Assembly (NCBI GenBank): GCA_023397215.1 | Contig: JAEWUG010000022.1 | Span: 1-9,490, forward strand | Source of the DNA: Nanobdellota archaeon | GTDB taxonomy: Archaea; Nanobdellota; Nanobdellia; Pacearchaeales; GW2011-AR1 | Length of the DNA stretch: 9,490 nucleotides | Reading direction: 5' to 3' | Shown: piece after piece, positions 1-5,790 of the stretch | Numbering within the stretch: the first letter of the stretch is position 1 | Layout of the letters: each line of letters begins with the position of its first letter | Translations under genes and position numbers: made by a program | The notes under the pieces: model-generated | The model's database searches: none | Seen by the model: only the letters and a program-made list of their open reading frames with translations | What the model was told of the DNA's origin: nothing

Positions 1-337
1 GTATATTTGTTCTATCTTTTGTGTAAGAAAAAACTTCTTTGAATTCCAAGAACTCTAAGACCTTATGAATAGAATCATCTCCTTCTATCTCATTTTCATA
101 ATTATATTTTAATAAATTGTTTGAAGCAATTGGTTTTTTGATAGTTAAAATATTCTTTAAATTTTCAATTCTTAATCTAACTATCTCATTATGACGATTC
201 ATAAGAAAAATATTTAATTGTTTATTTGTTCTATTTTTAGGAAGATTAGATAATAAATTATAAAATTGTTCTTTTGTTAATTTTATTTTAGCTTCTTTCT
301 CTATATAGACTTCTTTTTTTTCTATATTTTTATCCAT
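1..337 (-). CDS. CYTH-domain (triphosphate tunnel) protein, C-terminus outside window
   Basis: The first 112 residues of a protein running off the left edge. The N-terminus carries the CYTH signature ExExK at E13-E15-K17. It is followed by an R-L-R triplet (R54, R56), basic residues K67/K68 after a hydrophobic strand, an acidic E-x-E-x-E run (E81, E83, E85) and a K-x-R pair (K107, R109). This order matches the CYTH superfamily (CyaB-type class IV adenylate cyclases, thiamine triphosphatases, inorganic triphosphatases), which bind triphosphates and divalent metal inside a beta-barrel tunnel. The substrate cannot be chosen from half a domain; archaeal members are often labelled class IV adenylate cyclase without proof. 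The ATG at 337 is chosen because a TATA-like element lies about 23 nt upstream, fitting a leaderless transcript. It is divergent from the helix-turn-helix regulator gene. The family call is good, the function open. Confidence 0.72.
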   Translation of the reverse strand, partial: MDKNIEKKEVYIEKEAKIKLTKEQFYNLLSNLPKNRTNKQLNIFLMNRHNEIVRLRIENLKNILTIKKPIASNNLLKYNYENEIEGDDSIHKVLEFLEFKEVFSYTKDRTNI

Positions 338-355
338 ATTATTCTAAAACATGTA

Positions 356-364
356 TTAAATATA
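356..364 (-). promoter_or_regulatory. TATA box of the CYTH gene
   Basis: On the minus strand the element reads TATATTTAA, centred about 23 nt before the ATG at 337. Initiation at or next to the start codon would give a leaderless mRNA. Identified by sequence and spacing only. Confidence 0.45.
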
Positions 365-374
365 CATATTTGTG

Positions 375-395
375 ACACTAAAATGTCTGTAGTGT
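375..395. promoter_or_regulatory. Inverted repeat between divergent promoters, candidate operator
   Basis: ACACTA (375-380) and TAGTGT (390-395) are perfect inverted arms separated by 9 bases, and GACA/TGTC (374-377 and 384-387) forms a second, nested pair. The site sits between the two divergent TATA boxes (356-364 and 411-420), 16 bases upstream of the regulator's own box. That is where a regulator could control both genes. The neighbouring helix-turn-helix protein is the obvious candidate binder (inference). The arms are only 6 bp, so chance is not excluded. Confidence 0.35.
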
Positions 396-410
396 TGTAT
401 TCTGAGAAAT

Positions 411-420
411 ATTTATATAT
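411..420 (+). promoter_or_regulatory. TATA box of the helix-turn-helix gene
   Basis: ATTTATATAT is centred about 25 nt before the ATG at 441 and preceded by purine-rich GAGAAAT, which could serve as the BRE. The spacing places the transcription start on or beside the start codon, so a leaderless mRNA is expected. Confidence 0.6.
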
Positions 421-440
421 TCTAAAAACAATAATAATTT

Positions 441-1259
441 ATGTTAGATTCTAAAATCATAACCCAAATTGAAGAATTTGTTTATGAAAAACCAAGAAGC
501 ATGCAAGAAATCGCAGACTTAATTAAAAAAAATTGGAGAACTGCTGATAGATACATTGATGAAATCAAGGAGAATTTTGGAACTATTTCTACAAGAATTT
601 TTAGAGGAGGAACAAGAGGATCTCTAAAAATAGTATATTGGTCTTCAATAGAAAAAGTTTCATCTTCAATTTTTCAAGAAAGACTAGAAAAAGATATATT
701 CAATTCAAAAAAGAAAGAAGACTTTTCGTCATTTGATATATTTCAATATGTCTCAGATAAGAAAAAAGAAAGTTTTATATTTGAAAAGGAAATTGAAACC
801 ATTCCAGAATTCAAAAAAAATCTTCTTAATTCAAAAAAACAAGTTTTATTTTTCTCAGGTAACTTGTCTTTCATAAACTTTAAAGAAATATATGAAATTT
901 TTGAAAAACTAATAGAAAAAAATATTATAATTAAAATTTTATGTAGGGTGGATATTTCTGGAAAAGAAAATATAGAAAAGATATTATCACTTAATTTAAA
1001 ATCTGGAAAAAGTTTAATTGAAATTAGACATGACAATAATCCAATAAGAGGAGTAATTATTGACGGAGAACTTATAAGATTAAAAGAAGAAAAACTTTCA
1101 ACAGGTAAAATAAATGAACTTAATAAAAATAAAATAATAATTTATAACATCAAAGAAAAATCTTGGGTAGAATGGCTTACAAAGATCTTTTGGAAAAAGT
1201 TTTCAAATTCTATAGATGCAAATAAAAGAATAGAAAATCTAAAAAAAATATATAAATAA
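441..1259 (+). CDS. Winged helix-turn-helix transcriptional regulator with C-terminal sensor-like domain
   Basis: A 272-aa protein. Residues about 18-45 look like a helix-turn-helix: a short helix around MQEIADLI, a turn, then a recognition helix around RTADRYIDEI. A glycine-rich wing-like hairpin follows (about 52-66). Residues 70-125 are charged and probably linker. From about 131 to 255 there is an alpha/beta domain with strands KKQVLFFSG and IIIKILCRV and a strand-turn-strand IRGVIIDGELIRL. This arrangement recalls the C-terminal half of archaeal TrmB-type regulators, or a degenerate phospholipase-D-like fold with no HxK catalytic motif. That resemblance is by eye only. No membrane segments are present. 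A DNA-binding role is likely and the ligand is unknown. The inverted repeat 46-66 bases upstream may be its own operator and may also control the divergent CYTH gene. The ATG is supported by the TATA box 25 nt upstream. Confidence 0.6.
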   Translation: MLDSKIITQIEEFVYEKPRSMQEIADLIKKNWRTADRYIDEIKENFGTISTRIFRGGTRGSLKIVYWSSIEKVSSSIFQERLEKDIFNSKKKEDFSSFDIFQYVSDKKKESFIFEKEIETIPEFKKNLLNSKKQVLFFSGNLSFINFKEIYEIFEKLIEKNIIIKILCRVDISGKENIEKILSLNLKSGKSLIEIRHDNNPIRGVIIDGELIRLKEEKLSTGKINELNKNKIIIYNIKEKSWVEWLTKIFWKKFSNSIDANKRIENLKKIYK

Positions 1260-1269
1260 AAAGAATTAA

Positions 1270-1276
1270 TTTTTTT
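1270..1276 (+). terminator. Oligo-T terminator of the regulator gene
   Basis: A run of seven T falls 11 bases past the stop codon, in the 19-bp gap before the convergent MutS-like gene. Archaeal RNA polymerase typically terminates at such runs without a hairpin. On the other strand, the A8 run at 1241-1248 inside the end of the regulator gene could stop the convergent transcript. Confidence 0.45.
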
Positions 1277-1278
1277 AT

Positions 1279-2997
1279 TCAACTTGATTTAATTTTTTCA
1301 TTTAAAAATTTGAAATATTCTTCATTAAATGTTTTACTCATTTTTTCTACAATTAATTCAGGAGTAGAGTGAGCAAGTCGTCCAATTACAGGATTATGAT
1401 CTACAATTAAATTAAATTCATTATCAAGACCTTTTGCTTCAATACCATCAATTCTTGCTTTTTTAGGTAAACAAGTCTGAATTTCATAACCTAAATGAGT
1501 TGCAATAACTAAATAACTATCTAAATTAATAAAATATTCACAAGTTGCTGCAATAATCTTCCCTGCAACACCAGGTTCTGTAACTGCTTCAATTTCATCT
1601 GCTAAAATAAGTGTCTTTTTTCCTGCTTTTATTTTTGACATTTGAGTTAATAAGTTTTCAAAAGCTCCTTTATTTGCACTACCTTTATTTTTTGCAAAAT
1701 AATAAACATCGCTAAACAAAGGCATATGAATCTCACCAGAAATAGGTAAACCTAAATAAAATAAAGAAATATTTTGAATAATATGTTCCAATAAAGTTGT
1801 CTTCCCTCCACTATTTGCTCCAGTTAAAATAGAACATTTACTAAAATTATCTAATTGAAAATCAATTGGTTGAGGATTACTTAAGAATAAATTCTCAGAA
1901 GAACTCATATGAAAATTCTCAGAATAAGTTGGATATATTTTTTTATTATCTAAATAACTAGATAAACCTAAACAAAAGTCTTCTAAGATTAAATGAGCTT
2001 TTAATTTATTAATTAATTCTGGGATCTTTTTTAATTCCTCTGCTTTTCTTTTAATTTCTTCTGCTAAATTAGTAAATTGCATTGAATCTCTCTTCTTAAT
2101 TTCAAGTTCTAATTCATTATAATCAATTTCAACAGGAATCTTAAAAACAAAAATTTCTCTATTTAACCCACTTTCATCTAAAGCTTCTTTAATTATTTTC
2201 TCAAAACTCTCAGGCATTTTTCCTTCTCCCAAAATCTTAATCAAAGATTCTCCGCTAATAGTCATATCCTTAATCTTAGAATTTATTTTTTCATTAATAT
2301 CTTCAACAATATTTTCAACACCTTCAATAGTCAAACTCTTATTAATTTTAATATCAATCAAGTCAAATAAAGGCTTTAATTTTTCTAATATTTCTTTAAT
2401 ATCACTTGAGACATTATTTTTTAATAAAATATCATAATTCTCACTAAAACAAGATAATTCTTCAAGATATCTTTCTAAGTAAATATTATTAATATCATCA
2501 ATAAAAATACATTGAGGAAGTCTTTCTAAAACAGAACCATACATTTCACAGTCAATAACTTGGATTAGATCATATTTTTCTAAACCACTTAAATCATTAT
2601 CATTTACAATTAATTGAACAGGGCAATTTAATTTTTGTAATTCAACAAAAGTATTCTCATCTTCTGTAATCACAACAACATCATATTTTGGGTCCCAAGT
2701 TTGTCTAGGTTTTTTTAATCTTCTTAAATAAGAATTATCTCTTTTTTCTAAACTTTTAAAAAATTTCTGTCTTTCTTTTATAACTTCAAAATTATCAAAA
2801 AAATCAAAATAATTCCATAAATTATCTGTTTCCTTAAAGATAAAATCTCTTGATAATTTTTCAATAACTTTATTATATATCTTTTTTGCATCACTTGTTT
2901 TGTAGATTGATTCTTTTTCTTTTTTAATTATAGTTTTAGAAGAACTAAATGGATCAAGTTCAAACTTTAAAATAAAATTAAATAAATCACTTCTCAT
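1279..2997 (-). CDS. MutS-family ATPase (archaeal MutS-like, no visible mismatch-recognition domain)
   Basis: A 572-aa protein whose last 190 residues form a MutS-type ABC ATPase: Walker A TGANSGGKTT (392-401), a MutS-like loop with NKGAFENLL (442-450) that takes the place of the ABC signature, Walker B TLILADE (462-468) and the switch histidine in IATH (H501). Residues about 200-340 are helical and charged, consistent with a lever/clamp region. The N-terminal 200 residues match nothing I recognise, and I find no FxE mismatch-wedge motif. There is also no C-terminal Smr nuclease domain of the kind found in bacterial MutS2. It therefore resembles the archaeal MutS-related ATPases, whose DNA substrate is poorly defined, rather than a canonical MutS. 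No MutL is nearby. The TATA box lies about 35 nt upstream of the ATG, giving an expected leader of about 10 nt. The family is sure; the role in mismatch repair, recombination or branched-DNA handling is open. Confidence 0.8.
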   Translation of the reverse strand: MRSDLFNFILKFELDPFSSSKTIIKKEKESIYKTSDAKKIYNKVIEKLSRDFIFKETDNLWNYFDFFDNFEVIKERQKFFKSLEKRDNSYLRRLKKPRQTWDPKYDVVVITEDENTFVELQKLNCPVQLIVNDNDLSGLEKYDLIQVIDCEMYGSVLERLPQCIFIDDINNIYLERYLEELSCFSENYDILLKNNVSSDIKEILEKLKPLFDLIDIKINKSLTIEGVENIVEDINEKINSKIKDMTISGESLIKILGEGKMPESFEKIIKEALDESGLNREIFVFKIPVEIDYNELELEIKKRDSMQFTNLAEEIKRKAEELKKIPELINKLKAHLILEDFCLGLSSYLDNKKIYPTYSENFHMSSSENLFLSNPQPIDFQLDNFSKCSILTGANSGGKTTLLEHIIQNISLFYLGLPISGEIHMPLFSDVYYFAKNKGSANKGAFENLLTQMSKIKAGKKTLILADEIEAVTEPGVAGKIIAATCEYFINLDSYLVIATHLGYEIQTCLPKKARIDGIEAKGLDNEFNLIVDHNPVIGRLAHSTPELIVEKMSKTFNEEYFKFLNEKIKSS

Positions 2998-3028
2998 AAA
3001 ATAAAGATGAAAGATTATTTTTTAAGGA

Positions 3029-3036
3029 TTTATATA
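3029..3036 (-). promoter_or_regulatory. TATA box of the MutS-like gene
   Basis: On the minus strand it reads TATATAAA, centred about 35 nt before the ATG at 2997. This is further than the usual 25 nt in this window, so the transcript would carry a leader of about 10 nt. It abuts the probable terminator of the upstream Fic gene. Confidence 0.5.
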
Positions 3037-3042
3037 AAAAAA
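3036..3042 (-). terminator. Oligo-T terminator of the Fic gene
   Basis: Seven T on the minus strand, 3 bases after the Fic stop codon. The run touches the TATA box of the MutS-like gene, so termination of one gene and initiation of the next are packed together. Confidence 0.4.
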
Positions 3043-3045
3043 CTT

Positions 3046-3786
3046 CTATCTTTTAATTTCATTTATTATTAAGTCTAAATTTTCATTTATTTTCTTAGAA
3101 ATATAATAGAAAAAAGGTCCTATTTTAATCATTTCAGAGGGATTTTCAGTAGCATATGCATCATTATATCCAGCAAGGGCAGACTCAAGATGATTTAAAT
3201 ATATTCTTCTTTCTTTTAAAGGAATAGTTGCAGGAGGTAAACAACTTTCATAAAGAATTTTATTTTGAATAAGTCTTGCTGTTCTTTTGTTTCCATCTTT
3301 AAATGGTTGAATACCTGCAATCCTTAAATGAGTAAATGCTGCTTTTTCTATTGGATGTAAATCTTCACTTTTAACTTCTTCAAAAAATTTGTCTAACCAA
3401 TAATCAACTCTCATTGGAGAAGGAGGAGTATAATTTTTAAAACCTAAAGTTACTCTATCTGTTCTAAAGGAATAATTCTGTGGATCAATAATTCTACCTA
3501 TTTCAATTAAACCAGATGAATCTAAATTTGAAATAATATCTTTTGGATAATTTTCATTAATAAATTTCCATGCTTCACATAATCTTCTTATTCCTTTTCT
3601 AGCTTCTTTATCCCAATGATAAGTATCCATATTATGAGGGTGTTCTAATAAATAAGAATTAATACATTCTTTAGAATTAATACCATTTTCAAGTTTTTTT
3701 CTTAATTTAGAATAATAATCACAATTATCTTTTATTATCTCTTTTTTTGTTTCAATTTTTTTAATAATTGGATTATCAAATCTCAT
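3046..3786 (-). CDS. Fic-domain protein with the motif histidine replaced by glutamine
   Basis: A 246-aa Fic-fold protein. The Fic motif H-x-F-x-D-G-N-x-R-x-x-R appears at 160-171 as QPFKDGNKRTAR. All anion-binding positions are kept, but the catalytic base is Gln160 (codon CAA at 3309-3307). Ahead of it is a Fic-type target-docking flap, FRTDRVTLG (107-115), followed by a proline-rich TPPSP (120-124). Fic enzymes transfer AMP or other phosphate-containing groups from nucleotides to target hydroxyls, and the histidine deprotonates the target. With Gln there, ordinary AMPylation should be weak or absent; the protein may only bind nucleotide or may use other chemistry. I see no clear inhibitory (S/T)xxxE(G/N) helix; SKKINEN near the C-terminus is one residue out of register. 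No adjacent antitoxin-like gene shares its promoter. It has its own TATA box 25 nt upstream of the ATG. The fold call is confident. Confidence 0.82.
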   Translation of the reverse strand: MRFDNPIIKKIETKKEIIKDNCDYYSKLRKKLENGINSKECINSYLLEHPHNMDTYHWDKEARKGIRRLCEAWKFINENYPKDIISNLDSSGLIEIGRIIDPQNYSFRTDRVTLGFKNYTPPSPMRVDYWLDKFFEEVKSEDLHPIEKAAFTHLRIAGIQPFKDGNKRTARLIQNKILYESCLPPATIPLKERRIYLNHLESALAGYNDAYATENPSEMIKIGPFFYYISKKINENLDLIINEIKR

Positions 3787-3805
3787 AATAAAATAAATAA
3801 CTTAA

Positions 3806-3817
3806 GATATATAAATC
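3806..3817 (-). promoter_or_regulatory. TATA box of the Fic gene
   Basis: On the minus strand it reads GATTTATATATC, preceded by AAAAA, and is centred 25 nt before the ATG at 3786. The core AAAAGATTTATATAT is identical to that of the next gene upstream (4516-4527). A leaderless mRNA is expected. Confidence 0.65.
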
Positions 3818-3848
3818 TTTTTAATTTAGTCACTAAGGAATAATAACA

Positions 3849-4496
3849 TTACACAATTTTAAATAATGAAAAATCTTGAAAGTCTTTTTGTATTAATTCT
3901 TCTAATTTATTCTCTTTTTGTGGATTATATCTTAAACCTTTTGTCTGACCTTCTTGACTATCTGAAATTATTATATCTCTTTTGTCTAAATCTCTTGTAG
4001 GATAACTATGAAACCCATTTGCTAAATCAGAACTAGTTACTAACTCTAAATCAGGAGACTCTAAATCATATCTTCCTTGATCTGCACAAATATAAATTCT
4101 AACATTTTTCCCATTAACTTTAAACATTTTGTCTAATTCACTCATCTTAGCACTATGCAATTCTTTTCCTTTAATTTTACTTGCAATTTTGGAATCACCA
4201 ATATCTGATTTTTTAAAAACATAATCAACTAATTCTCCTTTGTAAAAAACAGGTGCAACCATAGAAACACTATTTTCATCATATTCTTTTAAAAAAGTAC
4301 CTGGAACAATTAATGTACTTGGATATTTTTTTGATAGAGAACTAAAATAATTTTTTATAAATTCTTCATTTAAGTTAATTAATGAATATTCAGGACCTAA
4401 AACAATATTTGAATAAGGCATTGCATGAGAAATCTTAGTTAAATAATCATTAGTGCTTCCTTCATTTAATTTATATTTTATTGATGCAACTTTCAT
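3849..4496 (-). CDS. Carbon-nitrogen hydrolase (nitrilase) superfamily-like protein, short form
   Basis: A 215-aa soluble protein that fits the nitrilase-superfamily pattern in reduced form. It starts with a beta strand (MKVASIKYKL). A candidate catalytic Glu36 lies in IVLGPEYSL, a candidate Lys95 or Lys96 in VDYVFKKSDIG after the typical GELV hairpin, and Cys137 in VRIYICADQGRYD at the nucleophile strand. The Glu-Lys-Cys order and spacing match the family, which hydrolyses nitriles, amides or ureido groups or transfers acyl groups. Family members are usually 260-300 aa. Here the C-terminal third after the cysteine is shortened, and the motif around the cysteine is not the common CYD/CWE form. 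A real but divergent enzyme or a degenerate relative are both possible; the substrate is unknown. It has its own strong TATA box, and flanking genes are separately promoted. The identification is by motif only. Confidence 0.5.
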   Translation of the reverse strand: MKVASIKYKLNEGSTNDYLTKISHAMPYSNIVLGPEYSLINLNEEFIKNYFSSLSKKYPSTLIVPGTFLKEYDENSVSMVAPVFYKGELVDYVFKKSDIGDSKIASKIKGKELHSAKMSELDKMFKVNGKNVRIYICADQGRYDLESPDLELVTSSDLANGFHSYPTRDLDKRDIIISDSQEGQTKGLRYNPQKENKLEELIQKDFQDFSLFKIV

Positions 4497-4515
4497 AAAA
4501 GGATAAATCCATTAG

Positions 4516-4527
4516 AATATATAAATC
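4516..4527 (-). promoter_or_regulatory. TATA box of the nitrilase-like gene
   Basis: On the minus strand it reads GATTTATATATT, preceded by AAAA, and is centred 25 nt before the ATG at 4496. It is one of the two best-matching promoters in the window. Confidence 0.65.
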
Positions 4528-4560
4528 TTTTGATTTGTAACTACTTATTAGAAACAAATA

Positions 4561-4800
4561 TCAATAATCTATTTTTATTTTAGGTAATAAATTATGTATC
4601 TTACCCACAGATTCTTCTAAAACTTTTTTTTCTAAGTTTTCTAAAGTTAAAATAACATTTGATTTATTATTTATCCTCTTCTTTAGTAAAGGATAAACTT
4701 CTTCAATATTATTAATATATTCATGATTATGTCTATTTCTACCTTCATAATAATGATATGTTTTTGTATACTCATTGTATACTAAATATACATCTTTCAT
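4561..4800 (-). CDS. Hypothetical protein, 79 aa
   Basis: I do not recognise this protein. It is soluble, with no membrane segment. The N-terminal half is rich in tyrosine and histidine (YLVYNEY, YHYYEG, RHNHEY), suggesting a beta hairpin. A predicted helix follows (about 32-44), then a strand VILTL (49-53) and a second lysine/glutamate-rich helix (54-70). No cysteines or zinc motif are present. Two points favour it being real: a continuous frame filling the gap between two genes, and a TATA-like element 25 nt upstream of the ATG. No functional call is made. Confidence 0.55.
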   Translation of the reverse strand: MKDVYLVYNEYTKTYHYYEGRNRHNHEYINNIEEVYPLLKKRINNKSNVILTLENLEKKVLEESVGKIHNLLPKIKIDY

Positions 4801-4817
4801 AAAAAAACAAAGAAAAA
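4801..4817 (-). terminator. T-rich terminator of the dihydrouridine synthase gene
   Basis: The minus strand reads T5, CTTTG, T7 (plus strand A7 at 4801-4807 and A5 at 4813-4817). It lies about 40-58 bases past the synthase stop codon and directly before the ATG of the 79-aa gene. That overlap with the next gene's leader makes the assignment tentative. Confidence 0.35.
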
Positions 4818-4819
4818 GA

Positions 4820-4831
4820 GATATTTATTTT
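4820..4831 (-). promoter_or_regulatory. Probable TATA box of the 79-aa gene
   Basis: On the minus strand it reads AAAATAAATATC, centred 25 nt before the ATG at 4800. It is weaker than the other boxes; AAATATAAA about 10 bases further upstream is an alternative. Confidence 0.4.
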
Positions 4832-4858
4832 TATTTATATTTTATTATACTATTTTAA

Positions 4859-5773
4859 TTAAATTCTTTTTAAGAAAGTTTTAATCTCTTCAATAGAATT
4901 GCACTCATAAATCCATTGAGCTCTTAATTTTGTTTTTATATCTCTAAACATCCAATAAACATGTTGATTAATTTCTGTTTGAGAATATCTTTTTTCATAT
5001 TTTTGATATAATTCTAAAAATCTTAATATTTGTTTTACTATATTTTCATTTGTAATAACAAAGTCTTTATTAAAAATCCAAGGAGCATGTTGAGCTTCTC
5101 TTCCAATCATTACAAAATCACATTTTGTTTTTTCTAATAATTCAAGTCCTTCATTATAATTTTTAACATCTCCATTTGCAATTAATGGTATCTTTAATTT
5201 TTCTTTAACTTGTTTCATTATTGTCCAATTAACTTTTTTAGCATATTTTTGTTCAATAGTTCTTCCGTGAATTGCAATAGCAGACACACCACAATTTTCT
5301 AACATTTGACAAACTTTAACCGCATTTATATTTTGAGCATCATAACCTATTCTTATTTTACATGTAACAGGCTTTTGAACAGATTTAACTAAAGATTTCA
5401 CAATATCTTCTAATTTGTTTAAATCATTTAACAAAGCTCCACCACAATTCTTACTTAAATAATCACTTAATGCACAGCCAATATTAAAATCAATAATGTT
5501 TGCAAAAGGTTCAATTAATTTTGCTGCTCTTACAATCTTTTCTTTATTAGAACCAATTAATTGAACAACAACAGGTCTTTCAATATCTTGAATATTTAAA
5601 AAATCTTTAACTTCATTTTTTGTTTTTTCTGAAATTAAATCAGCATCATACATCTGAGTATAAATTAAACCTACATTATTTTCTTTACATAACATTCTAA
5701 AAGCAGTACAATTAACAGCAGCCATAGGAGCTAATACAAATTTATTTTTAATTTCAATATTTTTAATTTTCAT
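4859..5773 (-). CDS. dus: tRNA-dihydrouridine synthase family protein
   Basis: A 304-aa flavoenzyme of the Dus family, which reduces uridine to dihydrouridine in the tRNA D-loop using FMN and NAD(P)H. The TIM-barrel motifs appear in order: FVLAPMAAV (12-20, FMN phosphate/strand 1), aromatic FR pair (25-26), VVVQLIGS (68-75), DFNIGCA with the catalytic Cys100, CKIRIG with FMN-binding Lys139, IAIHGRT with His169, IANGDV (198-203) and VMIGREA (221-227) with W232 following. The usual GCP is GCA here, but the cysteine is kept. The C-terminal helical domain (about 240-304) contacts tRNA and has the normal length. The target position cannot be told. It starts 17 nt after the YchF-like stop and I see neither a good TATA box nor a Shine-Dalgarno motif, so cotranscription with that gene is likely. 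Confidence 0.87.
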   Translation of the reverse strand: MKIKNIEIKNKFVLAPMAAVNCTAFRMLCKENNVGLIYTQMYDADLISEKTKNEVKDFLNIQDIERPVVVQLIGSNKEKIVRAAKLIEPFANIIDFNIGCALSDYLSKNCGGALLNDLNKLEDIVKSLVKSVQKPVTCKIRIGYDAQNINAVKVCQMLENCGVSAIAIHGRTIEQKYAKKVNWTIMKQVKEKLKIPLIANGDVKNYNEGLELLEKTKCDFVMIGREAQHAPWIFNKDFVITNENIVKQILRFLELYQKYEKRYSQTEINQHVYWMFRDIKTKLRAQWIYECNSIEEIKTFLKRI

Positions 5774-5790
5774 ATTTTTTCAAAAAGAGT

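Noticed and set aside
743..1036. 97-codon open frame on the minus strand
   Set aside because: It lies wholly antisense to the regulator gene, gives a Phe/Ser/Ile-rich translation typical of the complement of a Lys/Glu-rich gene, and has no promoter.
3046..4800. Fic gene plus neighbours as a toxin-antitoxin or defence module
   Set aside because: Each gene has its own promoter, spacing is 60 bp or more, no antitoxin with an inhibitory Fic motif is adjacent, and the Fic active site lacks its histidine.
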